Origin: Bifidobacterium longum subsp. infantis ATCC 15697 = JCM 1222 = DSM 20088
Lineage (GTDB): Bacteria > Actinomycetota > Actinomycetes > Actinomycetales > Bifidobacteriaceae
Reading direction: 5' to 3'
Assembly (NCBI RefSeq): GCF_000269965.1
Contig: NC_017219.1
Span: 2,108,001 to 2,172,000, forward strand
Length of the DNA stretch: 64,000 nt
Each line of letters opens with the position of its first letter. The first letter of the stretch is position 1. The position numbers and the translations under genes were made by a program. Shown here piece after piece: positions 24,016 through 33,196 of the stretch. Under the pieces are notes generated by a model that was not told the origin of the DNA, made no database searches, and was given only the letters and a program-made list of their open reading frames with translations.

Positions 24016-25500
24016 ATGAAGAAAAGCATTACGGCAGACAGCGATTTTGCGGCGTGGGCGGCAGCCCGATCCCAGAAAACGAATCGATCACTGGCAGGAG
24101 CCCGCCTCGCGATTCCGGAGCCGCAGGAGCATGCCGAAATCAAGTTTCAGGCCCAGCAATGGGGCATGACCGTCGAAGATGCCACGATGACTGACGGGCA
24201 CAGCGAGGAATTCCTATGTGACGGCACACAAAGCATTGATTCCATTGCCGACATGCGCACGGCAAGTGGGCTGGAGGCAATGGAGTACGCGGAACAGCAC
24301 ATGCCGGTATTACGCGACACCATGGATGACCTCACCACCCGCGTCGATTTCTCAGGCATTCGTATTGCCGTCTGCCTGATACTGGAGCCAAAAACCGCGA
24401 TTCTGCTGCGCAAGCTTAAGGCCGCCGGCGCAATCGTCGGCGTATATTGCGGCCCGGATTCCACGGATCCCCGAGTGGCGGAACAGCTGCGCCGGGAAGG
24501 AATCACGGTCGAATCCAGCCGAGCCTGGACCGCGGAACAGGCGCACGAGGCAGCCCTGCGCCTGCTGGACAAGATACAGCCGAACATCATCATCGACGAT
24601 GGTGCCAGCTTCGCCCGTCTCGCCTCGTTCGAACGCCCCGAACTCACGGCGAACCTCATTGGAGTGGCCGAGGAAACGACCAGTGGCGTACGCGCGTTCC
24701 AGCAGATGCAGGAAGCGGGAGCGCTCACCTACCCGGTCGTAGCCGTTAACGACAGTGTGCTGAAAACCGGATTCGACAACGCCCACGGCACTGGGGAGAC
24801 ATGCGTGACCACCATGCAGCGCATTCTCGGCGAGCATGCATTCGACGGTAAGAACGTCACCGTCATCGGCTACGGCCCGGTCGGCCAAGGCTTCGCACGG
24901 CGTATTCGCGCGCTTGGAGCCGAAGTCACCATCTGCGATATCGATCCAGTGGCTTCACTCAAAGCGGTGTTCGACGGCTTCGCCGCACAAGACATTGACG
25001 AGGCACTCCCTTGCGCGGATATGGTGGTGTCCGCCACTGGCGTGAGACATACAGTCACACTTGAGCACATGCGCGCAATGCACGAGGGCGCGGCGCTCGC
25101 AGTGATCGGCGGCATCGCCAACGAAATCGCCTTGGACGAGGTAAGCGACTTCACCCCACAGGTCAACAGGGACACCGCGCAACTCATTGTTCCCGACGGA
25201 CCAACGCTCACGCTAATCGCCGACGGCGATGGCGTGAACTACACGGTGGGAGGCGGCAATCCAATCGAGATCATGGATCTGAGCTTCGCCGTACAGGCCA
25301 GCGCCGTCGCATATCTTCTGGAACATCGAGGCACACTGGATCACACGCTTATCAGACTTGACGCAGCGACCGACCAGCGCATCGCCGCCAGCGCGCTCAA
25401 GGCGCGCGGATACCGAGCCAGCCATGCCGTGGAGGACAACGGCTACGATTGGCGACTGACCAGATTCGCGGAAAACGACCGAGAGAACGCCGACCGATAG
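24016..25500 (+). CDS. S-adenosylhomocysteine hydrolase-like NAD-binding protein
   Basis: About 494 residues related to SAH hydrolase. It retains the EETTSGV substrate loop, VVAVNDSVLKTGFDN (the conserved Lys and Asp) and a Rossmann domain with GKNVTVIGYGPVGQGFARRI near residue 280-297. It departs from the canonical enzyme: the usual YGCRESL after FDN is replaced by HGTGETCV, and the N-terminal substrate motifs are not obvious. It may act on a deaminated or otherwise altered homocysteine nucleoside. It precedes an amidohydrolase by 39 bp. The start is ambiguous (ATG 24007 or 24016; GGGG before the latter). Confidence 0.75.
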   Translation: MKKSITADSDFAAWAAARSQKTNRSLAGARLAIPEPQEHAEIKFQAQQWGMTVEDATMTDGHSEEFLCDGTQSIDSIADMRTASGLEAMEYAEQHMPVLRDTMDDLTTRVDFSGIRIAVCLILEPKTAILLRKLKAAGAIVGVYCGPDSTDPRVAEQLRREGITVESSRAWTAEQAHEAALRLLDKIQPNIIIDDGASFARLASFERPELTANLIGVAEETTSGVRAFQQMQEAGALTYPVVAVNDSVLKTGFDNAHGTGETCVTTMQRILGEHAFDGKNVTVIGYGPVGQGFARRIRALGAEVTICDIDPVASLKAVFDGFAAQDIDEALPCADMVVSATGVRHTVTLEHMRAMHEGAALAVIGGIANEIALDEVSDFTPQVNRDTAQLIVPDGPTLTLIADGDGVNYTVGGGNPIEIMDLSFAVQASAVAYLLEHRGTLDHTLIRLDAATDQRIAASALKARGYRASHAVEDNGYDWRLTRFAENDRENADR

Positions 25501-25539
25501 CCATAGACACGGCACCGAACACAACGCAGCGAGGAGAAT

Positions 25540-26913
25540 ATGACCGACAACACCTGGCCGACCGTCGATACCGAGCTTATCGATGATGTGACACTGTATT
25601 CTGCCAAACTCATCATCCCCGTGACGGGCCCCGTCATCATCGATGGCGCAGTTGCCATACATGGCGACCGCGTGGTTCATGTAGGTAAACGCCGCTGGGT
25701 GCTGGAGGCGCTGAAGCAGGAAATGACGTCTCACGGCACCATCCGTGAACGGCATTGGGATGGGGTGCTCACCCCCGGATTGGTCAACGCGCACACTCAT
25801 CTGCAGTACAGCGGCATGGTGCAGGTCGGGCAAGGCACCTACGATCGGTTCCGCGCCTGGGAACTGGCATTCAACGAGGTGTACGCCGAGGCGCAGAAGA
25901 CCCAGCCATGGAAGCAGTGGGCCGAGGACGGTGCTCGCCAGATGGTCGAATCGGGAACGACGGCCGCCGCAGACATCGTCACCGATTTGGACGCCGCCGG
26001 CGCGCTGGCTTCGCAGGGCATGCACGGCATCGCTTATTGGGAGGTAATGGGCTGGCACAACGACGAATGGATGGAAAAGGGCCGCACCGAGCTCATCCGG
26101 CAGTTGCGCCGGATGAACGAGGAGCAGCTGCCGAACCTCGGCATCAGCCCGCATGCTCCGTATACGCTGGAGTCCGAACCGTTCGTTGATCTTCCAGACA
26201 TTGCTCGTCAGCTGAACATGCGACTGCATATCCATCTGGCGGAGACCCCGCTCGAGGCCGGCACTTATCCGCCGGTGCTCACCACTTATTCGGCGTCCGA
26301 CTGGCGTGACCACGATTGGGAAAGCTACCGGCAGCTCAAAGACGTGGGCAAAGGTGCCTCCGCCATCCAGTTCGTCGATCAGCTTGGCTCGCTTGGCCCG
26401 GATGTGCACATTGCACACGGCGTGTGGGCCAATGGCGAGGATCGGCGTATTCTACGTCAGCGCGGCGTGGGCGTGGCCTTGTGCCCCCGATCGAATCGCA
26501 TTACCAACACCGGCAAAGATGCACCGGTGCGCGAATACCTCGAGGAAGGTAATCTGGTAAGCGTGGGCACCGATTCGCTCTCCAGCACGCCGACCCTCGA
26601 TCTGCTTGATGACGTGTCGATGCTTTACGACCTGGCCCGCGAACAAGGCTATGCCAGCGACGATCTGACACATCGCCTGATTCGTATGATGACGCTGGGC
26701 GGTGCCGCCTCCATGGGTATGCACGTGGGCCGAAACCGCATTGGACAGATCAACGCGGGCGCATTGGCTGATTTCGCGTTCTTCGACATCCCCGTCGACA
26801 CATCATCTCCGGCCGGCATCGAAGAAACGCTGGAAACACTGGTGAAGCACGGTGCAGGCACGAACCGAGCCACGGTGATATCCGGGCGCGAAGCCTACAA
26901 CAACGTCTGGTGA
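25540..26913 (+). CDS. Amidohydrolase, SAH/MTA-deaminase-like (chlorohydrolase family)
   Basis: A 457-residue metal-dependent hydrolase. Ligands are visible as NAHTHL (His85, His87), HIHLAET, AHGVWANGED and GTDSLSS, the arrangement of adenosine-type deaminases in the TrzN/MtaD/SsnA group. Members deaminate S-adenosylhomocysteine, methylthioadenosine, guanine or triazines. Position directly after an SAH-hydrolase-like gene favours a nucleoside from the methyl cycle. ATG 25540 has a GAGGAGAAT site. A direct chemical assignment is not possible from sequence. Confidence 0.85.
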   Translation: MTDNTWPTVDTELIDDVTLYSAKLIIPVTGPVIIDGAVAIHGDRVVHVGKRRWVLEALKQEMTSHGTIRERHWDGVLTPGLVNAHTHLQYSGMVQVGQGTYDRFRAWELAFNEVYAEAQKTQPWKQWAEDGARQMVESGTTAAADIVTDLDAAGALASQGMHGIAYWEVMGWHNDEWMEKGRTELIRQLRRMNEEQLPNLGISPHAPYTLESEPFVDLPDIARQLNMRLHIHLAETPLEAGTYPPVLTTYSASDWRDHDWESYRQLKDVGKGASAIQFVDQLGSLGPDVHIAHGVWANGEDRRILRQRGVGVALCPRSNRITNTGKDAPVREYLEEGNLVSVGTDSLSSTPTLDLLDDVSMLYDLAREQGYASDDLTHRLIRMMTLGGAASMGMHVGRNRIGQINAGALADFAFFDIPVDTSSPAGIEETLETLVKHGAGTNRATVISGREAYNNVW

Positions 26914-26982
26914 CACCGCTGACCCGACCTGATATCAAGAAGCCAAAAACCAGCAAACCCGCCAAGAACAGGAGATCTCATT

Positions 26983-27453
26983 ATGAGCGTCGCTTTGCGA
27001 GACATGAGTCCATACGCCCGGTCCATAGTGGAACGCCTTGGACTGGAAGCCCACCCCGAAGGCGGCTGGTACACGCGTGACTGGCAATCCCCGCACACGG
27101 ATGAGGCCTCAAGCCGACCGCTATCGTCACTGATTTACTTCCTGCTGCCCGAGGGAGATGCCAGCACCTGGCATAAGGTCGATGCGGATGAGGTCTGGCT
27201 GTGGCATGGCCCGGCATCGGTCAAGCTGGAACTCGGCGGCAGCGGCGAGACTCCGGAATCCGACGAATCCAAGCGAACCGTAATCACCCTGGGTTCCGGC
27301 ATCACCACCGATCAGGCCGACGTAACCGTATCGGGACATGCGGTCGTACCGGCTGGCGTCTGGCAGCGCACAGTGCCTGGCCAGGGCGATGCGCTGGTCT
27401 CCTGTGTGGTCAGTCCGGGATTCGTATTCGACGGCTTCACACTCGAACAGTGA
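26983..27453 (+). CDS. DUF985-type cupin protein
   Basis: A 156-residue cupin. The RLGLEAHPEGGWYTRDW start and LIYFLLPEGDASTWHKVDADEVWLWH core are typical of the DUF985/YML079-like family, with a second cupin motif around VVPAGVWQRTVPGQGDALVSCVVSPGF. Function in bacteria is unknown; a small-molecule or metal-binding role is assumed. ATG 26983 follows AACAGGAGAT. It lies 69 bp after the amidohydrolase in the same direction, so it probably belongs to that transcription unit. Confidence 0.85.
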   Translation: MSVALRDMSPYARSIVERLGLEAHPEGGWYTRDWQSPHTDEASSRPLSSLIYFLLPEGDASTWHKVDADEVWLWHGPASVKLELGGSGETPESDESKRTVITLGSGITTDQADVTVSGHAVVPAGVWQRTVPGQGDALVSCVVSPGFVFDGFTLEQ

Positions 27454-27658
27454 ACGCCATTTCGCTCTGCGCCAATATGAGATATCCGTTCGCTTACGCG
27501 CCAGATTGCGCGGCTCTAGCCGGCCATAAGCAATGGAGATAACCAGCATCCGAGAATATCACTGTTTTGTAGTAACCCAATAGCCATACAATTGGCGCGC
27601 ATGCATCAAGCACGACTTTGAACCGTGTGCATGACGAACACTTGAGGAGAGGAAGCCC

Positions 27659-28522
27659 ATGTTCAATAAGCAACACATCGTCCGTACCATTGCGTCCACC
27701 GCCAGCATCCTGGCTCTGTCGTTCACCGCAGCCTGCGGTTCCGGCCAGTCCACCGCATCCAATTCCGCCGATTCGAACGACATCACCCAGCAGACGTACA
27801 AGCCGGGCAAGCTGACCATCGCCACCGGACAGCCGGCCTACGAGCCGTGGGTTATGAACGACAAGCCGGAAAGCGGTGAGGGCTACGAGGCGGCCGTCGC
27901 CTACGCAGTGGCCGACAAGCTCGGTTTCAAGAAGAGCGACGTGGTGTGGACCCGCACCGCATTCGACACCGCCATCGCTCCCGGCGCCAAGGACTGGGAT
28001 CTCAACATCCAGCAGTTCGGCATCACCGACGAGCGCAAGAAGGCCGTTGACTTCTCGTCCAGCTACTACAACGACAGCCAGTCCGTCGTGGTCAAGAAAG
28101 ACAGCAAGTTCGCCAACGCCACCAAGGTATCCGATCTGAAGAATGCGACCGTGGGCGTCATGGTCGGCACCCTTGCCTACGACTACGCCAAGGCGAACAT
28201 CAAGGACGACATCCAGACGTTCAATGATGATGCCGCACTGGCTCAGGCACTTGACGCCGGTCAAATCGACGCACTGGTCACCAGCACCGTGGAATGCGTG
28301 TACATGGTGCAGTCCGAGCAGGTCAAGGACGCCAAGGTGCTCGGCCGTCTGCCTGACTCCGAAGACAAGAGCGGCATGGGCATCGTGCTGCCGAAGGATT
28401 CCAAGCTAACTGCAGCCGTGACCAAGGCAGTGGATGACCTGAACGCCGACGGCACCATCAAGAAGCTTCAGGACAAGTGGCTGGCCGAGTACACCACCGA
28501 CCTGACCGAACTGAAGAAGTAA
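27659..28522 (+). CDS. Amino-acid ABC transporter, substrate-binding lipoprotein
   Basis: A 287-residue extracytoplasmic binding protein. The signal peptide ends in the lipobox SFTAAC with Cys26 as the lipid anchor. The SBP_bac_3 fold is seen in KLTIATGQPAYEPWVMND, GYEAAVAYAVADKLGF, WDLNIQQFGITDERKKAVDF and VGVMVGTLAYDYA. This family binds polar amino acids such as glutamine, cystine or arginine; which one is unclear. ATG 27659 has a GAGGAGAGGAAG site. It heads a three-gene importer and follows the SAH-related genes, which is suggestive of a sulfur amino acid but unproven. Confidence 0.9.
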   Translation: MFNKQHIVRTIASTASILALSFTAACGSGQSTASNSADSNDITQQTYKPGKLTIATGQPAYEPWVMNDKPESGEGYEAAVAYAVADKLGFKKSDVVWTRTAFDTAIAPGAKDWDLNIQQFGITDERKKAVDFSSSYYNDSQSVVVKKDSKFANATKVSDLKNATVGVMVGTLAYDYAKANIKDDIQTFNDDAALAQALDAGQIDALVTSTVECVYMVQSEQVKDAKVLGRLPDSEDKSGMGIVLPKDSKLTAAVTKAVDDLNADGTIKKLQDKWLAEYTTDLTELKK

Positions 28523-28631
28523 GTGGAGTAGGCTCACATCATAAGGTCACAACACCTTGGCCGGACGCTGCGGAAATTTTCCTGTGACACCCGGCCATTC
28601 CGGCATTCAGGAAGCGAGCGACATTCATCAC

Positions 28632-29519
28632 ATGACCGCAGCACCAACCGAAACCAGGCAGCACAATGCCCCTGACGGACACGAGGTAAGTCAGGTCGAG
28701 CTCAGACGACGCCAATATCGTGTTCATCAGCAAATTCAATCGACGATTACCAGTCTGATCAGCACCATTGTGTTCGTTGTGGTCATCGTCATCGGCCTGA
28801 AGCTCTCCCCCGGCTGGCCACGAGTCAAGGAGACCTTCTTCTCCGGCGAATACTTCGTCAAATCGTTTCCCCATGTGCTTGACGGCCTATGGCTCAACAT
28901 CCGCGTTCTGCTCGTCGCAGTGGTCGGCGTGGCGATTCTAAGCACGCTGATCGCATTGGTGCGCACCAGCCGCTCCCCTATTCTGTTCCCGCTGCGTATC
29001 CTGGCATTGATCTACACGACTGTGATGCGCGGCGTGCCTATTATCGTCGTGCTGTATCTAATCGGTTTCGGCATTCCCGGCCTAGGCTTGTTCGGCCGTA
29101 TCGATCCCTCGGTACTCGGCACCATTGCAGTGGTAATGGGATACAGCGCCTACGTCTCCGAGGTGCTGCGTGCCGGTTTTAACGACGTACATCCTTCTCA
29201 GCGAGCCTCGGCCCGCTCGTTGGGCCTGACCTCCGGCCAGACGACCCGACTGATCGTCATTCCTCAGGCATTGCGCAAAGTCGCGCCCGCACTGATGAAT
29301 GACTTCATCTCCATGCAAAAGGACGTCGGCCTGATTTCCGTGCTGGGTGCGGTGGATGCCGTGCGCGCCGCACAGATCGACGTGGCCAGCACCTACAACT
29401 TCACGCCGTATGTGGTCGCCAGCCTGCTGTTCATCCTGATGAGCGTGCCGTTCATCCTGCTGAACGACTGGTACACGGAACGTCTGCGTAAACGCGAACT
29501 CAGCGGAGGAACGGTATGA
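28632..29519 (+). CDS. Amino-acid ABC transporter, permease
   Basis: A 295-residue HisMQ-type permease. After a charged N-terminus it has five or so membrane spans starting STIVFVVVIVIGLKL, and the EAA-like ATPase-docking loop SQRASARSLGLTSGQTTRLIVIPQALRKV. It follows the binding protein by 109 bp, where a short AAGGTcacaacACCTT hairpin lies. ATG 28632 is preferred to upstream in-frame starts because it gives the normal family length. The stop overlaps the ATPase gene by ATGA. Confidence 0.9.
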   Translation: MTAAPTETRQHNAPDGHEVSQVELRRRQYRVHQQIQSTITSLISTIVFVVVIVIGLKLSPGWPRVKETFFSGEYFVKSFPHVLDGLWLNIRVLLVAVVGVAILSTLIALVRTSRSPILFPLRILALIYTTVMRGVPIIVVLYLIGFGIPGLGLFGRIDPSVLGTIAVVMGYSAYVSEVLRAGFNDVHPSQRASARSLGLTSGQTTRLIVIPQALRKVAPALMNDFISMQKDVGLISVLGAVDAVRAAQIDVASTYNFTPYVVASLLFILMSVPFILLNDWYTERLRKRELSGGTV

Positions 29520-30301
29520 GCGGAATAACCAATATCAACACCGAGGCGAGTGACTCCCCCGTGAGCAACAAGACGGTGCTGCGTCTTGATGACGTGCGCA
29601 AATCCTTTGGAAACACGCAGGTGCTGCGTGGCATTTCCTTTGACATTCACCAACATGAGGTGGTGGCTTTGCTGGGGCCTTCCGGTTCGGGCAAATCCAC
29701 ATTGATGAAATGCGTCAACCTGCTTGAGCAGGTCGATGACGGCCAGATTTGGCTGGGCAATACCGATATCACCGACCCGCGTGCCGATCAGGACAAGATT
29801 CGCGCACGTATCGGCGTGGTGTTCCAGCAGTTCAACCTCTTCCCCCACATGTCGGTGCTCAGGAACGTGACCCTTGCCGCAATCAAGGTTCACCACTGGA
29901 GCAAGGATCGCGCCGAAACCCGCGCTATGGAACTGCTTGAACGCATCGGCATGCGCGATAAAGCCAGCGCCTACCCTGATCAGCTCTCTGGCGGCCAGCA
30001 GCAGCGCGTGGCGATTGCGCGCGCACTGATGACCGACCCGGAACTGCTGCTGCTTGACGAGATCACATCTGCTCTTGATCCGATGCTGGTCGGCGAAGTG
30101 CTCAACATGGTTGCCGAGTTAAAGGCCCAAGGCACCACAATCCTCATGGCCACGCACGAAATGAGCTTCGCCCACGACGCGGCCGACCGCATCGTACTGC
30201 TCCGTCACGGCGTCATCGCCGAGAACGGCACACCCGCCGAGGTGATGGACGAGTCGCAGGATCCCGAGACCATCGAGTTCTTCAGCCATTTCAGGCACTG
30301 A
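29516..30301 (+). CDS. Amino-acid ABC transporter, ATP-binding protein
   Basis: A 261-residue GlnQ/HisP-type ATPase. Walker A is GPSGSGKST, the Q-loop is in GVVFQQFNLFPHM, the signature LSGGQQQRV, Walker B LLLLDEITSALD and the switch His in MATHEMS. It has a 20-residue N-terminal extension before VLRLDDVRKSFG. ATG 29516 overlaps the permease stop (ATGA). It completes the importer that starts at 27659. Confidence 0.94.
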   Translation: MSGITNINTEASDSPVSNKTVLRLDDVRKSFGNTQVLRGISFDIHQHEVVALLGPSGSGKSTLMKCVNLLEQVDDGQIWLGNTDITDPRADQDKIRARIGVVFQQFNLFPHMSVLRNVTLAAIKVHHWSKDRAETRAMELLERIGMRDKASAYPDQLSGGQQQRVAIARALMTDPELLLLDEITSALDPMLVGEVLNMVAELKAQGTTILMATHEMSFAHDAADRIVLLRHGVIAENGTPAEVMDESQDPETIEFFSHFRH

Positions 30302-30436
30302 GACGAAGCCGAAAAACAAACACCGGATTCATACGACGAAAGGCCAAAATCCTAAGCCACTATTCATACTCAACTGATCTGGTGCTTAAACCGCGTCCGC
30401 GAACCCCAACAAGTTCCACCACCCCACAACACGCGA

Positions 30437-30454
30437 TGTAGCCGCCGATTGGTA
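30437..30454 (+). promoter_or_regulatory. Purine-gene upstream motif, purF copy
   Basis: TGTAGCCGCCGATTGGTA matches the purC copy at 11183-11200 in 16 of 18 positions and lies 46 bp before the purF start. It is the best candidate for a shared promoter or operator of these two purine transcription units. Confidence 0.5.
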
Positions 30455-30499
30455 GGGTTGGCAGATAGTTAATCCCCTGTTTGAAAAAGGAGCTTTGGC

Positions 30500-32011
30500 T
30501 TGTCGGCTGAACTCGAAGACATTCATGAGGAATGTGGCATCTTCGGCGTATGGGGCCACCCCGACGCCTCACGACTCACCTATTTTGGCCTGCACGCGCT
30601 GCAGCATCGCGGTCAGGAAGGTGCCGGCATCGTCTCCAACGATAACGGTCATCTCATCGGTCATCGCGGACTCGGCCTGCTCACCCAGGTGTTCGGCGAT
30701 GAGCGCGAAATCGAACGACTGAAGGGCAATTGCGCCATCGGCCACGTGCGTTACGCAACGGCCGGCTCGGGCACCACGGACAACATCCAGCCGTTCATCT
30801 TCCGCTTCCATGACGGCGACGTGGCTCTGTGCCATAACGGCAACCTGACGAACTGCCCGTCACTGCGCCGCAAGCTTGAAGACGAAGGCGCCATCTTCCA
30901 TTCGAACTCCGACACCGAAGTGCTGATGCACTTGATTCGCCGTTCGATGCAGCGCACCTTTATGGACAAGCTCAAGGAAGCGCTCAACACGGTGCATGGC
31001 GGTTTCGCCTACCTGCTGATGACCGAAGACGCCATGATCGGCGCACTCGACCCGAACGGCTTCCGCCCGCTCTCCCTCGGCAAGATGAAGAACGGCGCCT
31101 ACGTGCTCGCCTCCGAAACCTGCGCCCTCGACGTGGTCGGCGCCGAACTGGTGCGCAACATCCGCCCCGGCGAAATCGTGGTGGTCAACGACCACGGCTA
31201 CAAGATCGTGCAGTACACCAACAACACGCAGCTGGCCATCTGCTCGATGGAATACATCTACTTCGCCCGTCCGGATTCCGACATCTACGGCGTCAACGTG
31301 CACTCCGCCCGCAAGCGCATGGGCGCGCGTCTGGCGCAGGAGTCCCCGGTCGAGGCCGATATGGTCATCGGCGTGCCGAACTCCTCCCTGTCCGCGGCGT
31401 CCGGCTACGCGGAGGCCGCCGGGCTGCCCAACGAAATGGGTCTGATCAAGAACCAGTACGTGGCCCGCACCTTCATCCAGCCCACACAGGAACTGCGCGA
31501 ACAGGGCGTGCGCATGAAGCTGTCCGCCGTGCGTGGCGTGGTCAAAGGCAAGCGCGTGGTCGTCATCGACGATTCGATCGTGCGTGGCACCACCTCCAAG
31601 CGCATCGTGCAGCTGCTGCGCGAAGCCGGCGCCGCCGAAGTGCACATGCGCATCAGCTCGCCGCCACTCAAATACCCGTGCTTCTACGGCATCGACATCT
31701 CCACCACCAAGGAACTCATCGCCGCCGAGAAAAGCGTCGAGGAGATCCGCGAATACATCGGTGCCGACTCGCTGGCCTACCTGTCGCTGGACGGTCTGGT
31801 CGAATCGATCGGCCTGAACGCCGACGCCCCTTACGGAGGCCTGTGCGTCGCCTACTTCAACGGCGACTACCCCACCGCGCTCGACGACTATGAGACCGAC
31901 TTCCTGAAATCCCTCACGCCCGAAGACCGCGTGCGCCTGCCCGAATTCGCGCTGTACAAGAGCAAGTACATCGGCAACGAATACAACACCGTGCAGCCGG
32001 AAGCCGAATAG
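30500..32011 (+). CDS. purF: Amidophosphoribosyltransferase
   Basis: PurF commits PRPP to purine synthesis by making phosphoribosylamine with glutamine. The chain has an 11-residue propeptide followed by the catalytic Cys ([10 protein letters not shown], Cys12 becomes Cys1 after processing), then [14 protein letters not shown], and in the C-terminal PRTase half [18 protein letters not shown]. Four Cys for an Fe-S cluster are less clear; [13 protein letters not shown] and YPCFYGID are present. The start is TTG 30500, supported by AAAAGGAG seven bases upstream. It is first in a purF-purM-purD unit; the motif upstream matches that of purC. Confidence 0.96.
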   Translation: MSAELEDIHEECGIFGVWGHPDASRLTYFGLHALQHRGQEGAGIVSNDNGHLIGHRGLGLLTQVFGDEREIERLKGNCAIGHVRYATAGSGTTDNIQPFIFRFHDGDVALCHNGNLTNCPSLRRKLEDEGAIFHSNSDTEVLMHLIRRSMQRTFMDKLKEALNTVHGGFAYLLMTEDAMIGALDPNGFRPLSLGKMKNGAYVLASETCALDVVGAELVRNIRPGEIVVVNDHGYKIVQYTNNTQLAICSMEYIYFARPDSDIYGVNVHSARKRMGARLAQESPVEADMVIGVPNSSLSAASGYAEAAGLPNEMGLIKNQYVARTFIQPTQELREQGVRMKLSAVRGVVKGKRVVVIDDSIVRGTTSKRIVQLLREAGAAEVHMRISSPPLKYPCFYGIDISTTKELIAAEKSVEEIREYIGADSLAYLSLDGLVESIGLNADAPYGGLCVAYFNGDYPTALDDYETDFLKSLTPEDRVRLPEFALYKSKYIGNEYNTVQPEAE

Positions 32012-32054
32012 CTCACCACCAATCCACTCAATAACAATTCTTTGAACCAGAGGC

Positions 32055-32108
32055 GCTTGCCTCCCCTCAGTCGGCTTTGCCGACAGCCCCCCCCTCCAGA
32101 GGGGAGCC
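32055..32108. repeat. Dispersed palindromic repeat between purF and purM
   Basis: CTCCCCTCAGTCGGCTTTGC then CGACAGCCCC and CCAGAGGGGAGCC form two nested hairpins. The core AGTCGGCTTTGCCGACAG is identical to that inside the permease gene at 44.2 kb and nearly identical at 62.7 kb. Confidence 0.8.
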
Positions 32109-32132
32109 AAAATAAGTAGAAAGGCCAACCAA

Positions 32133-33170
32133 ATGCCAAAAGCATATGAGAACGCCGGCGTGAGCGTCGAAGCCGGGTACGAAGTCGTCAAGCGTATCAA
32201 GTCGCACGTGGCCCGCACGAACCGCCCTGGCGTAGTTGGCGGTATCGGCGGTTTCGGCGGTCTGTTCGACCTGGCCTCCCTGGGATACAAGGAGCCGGTT
32301 CTCATCTCCGGCACCGACGGCGTGGGCACCAAGCTCATGGTCGCCAAGCTGGCCAACAAGCACAACACCATCGGCATCGACTGCGTGGCCATGTGCGTCA
32401 ACGACATCGCCGCCCAGGGAGCCGAGCCGTTGTTCTTCCTTGACTACATCGCCTGCGGCAAGAACGACCCGGCACTGCTTGAGCAGGTCGTGGCCGGTGT
32501 GGCCGACGGCTGTGTACAGGCCGGTTCCGCGCTGGTCGGCGGCGAAACCGCCGAAATGCCGGGCATGTACGACGAGGACGAGTACGATCTCGCCGGATTC
32601 TCGATCGGCGTTGCCGAAAAGTCCGCCATCGTGGACGGTTCCACCATCGTTGAAGGCGACGTGCTCATCGGCCTGCCCTCCACCGGCGTACACTCCAACG
32701 GCTTCTCCCTGGTGCGCAAGGCCCTGTTCGAGCAGGCTGGCTACACCGTGGACACCAAGCTCGACGAGCTGGGCGGCGAAAAGCTCGGCGACGTGTTGCT
32801 CACCCCCACCAAGATCTACGTCAAGGCCCTCTCCCCGCTGTTCAAGGCGGGCGTGGTCAAGGGCGTGGCCCACATCACCGGCGGTGGCTTCATCGAGAAC
32901 ATCCCGCGCATGATCCCGGACGGCCTGGCCGCCGAGATCGAGCTCGGCACCTGGCCTGTGCTCCCGATTTTCGACGTGCTGGAGAAGGCTGGCAACATCG
33001 ATCACAAGGAGATGTACAACATCTTCAACATGGGCATCGGCATGGTGCTGGCCATCGACCCCGCTCGCAAGGACGAGGCGCTGAAGCTGCTCGCCGATAA
33101 CAACGAGCCCGCCTATGTGCTCGGCCAGATCACTGCCGACACCACCGGCACGCAAATCGTACTGAAGTAA
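32133..33170 (+). CDS. purM: Phosphoribosylformylglycinamidine cyclo-ligase (AIR synthase)
   Basis: PurM closes the imidazole ring, FGAM to AIR, with ATP. The 345-residue protein has [16 protein letters not shown], the ATP loop [13 protein letters not shown] near 50-62, [19 protein letters not shown] and [11 protein letters not shown], then [16 protein letters not shown]. Length and order are standard. ATG 32133 follows AGAAAGG. It is the middle gene of purF-purM-purD; the 121-bp gap before it contains a palindromic repeat. Confidence 0.96.
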   Translation: MPKAYENAGVSVEAGYEVVKRIKSHVARTNRPGVVGGIGGFGGLFDLASLGYKEPVLISGTDGVGTKLMVAKLANKHNTIGIDCVAMCVNDIAAQGAEPLFFLDYIACGKNDPALLEQVVAGVADGCVQAGSALVGGETAEMPGMYDEDEYDLAGFSIGVAEKSAIVDGSTIVEGDVLIGLPSTGVHSNGFSLVRKALFEQAGYTVDTKLDELGGEKLGDVLLTPTKIYVKALSPLFKAGVVKGVAHITGGGFIENIPRMIPDGLAAEIELGTWPVLPIFDVLEKAGNIDHKEMYNIFNMGIGMVLAIDPARKDEALKLLADNNEPAYVLGQITADTTGTQIVLK

Positions 33171-33196
33171 CTCGCTTTCCGCAGGAAAGGAACAAC

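Noticed and set aside
28545..28562. AAGGTcacaacACCTT hairpin as a terminator after the binding-protein gene
   Set aside because: The stem is short, no T-run follows, and the permease belongs to the same transporter; at most it lowers downstream expression.
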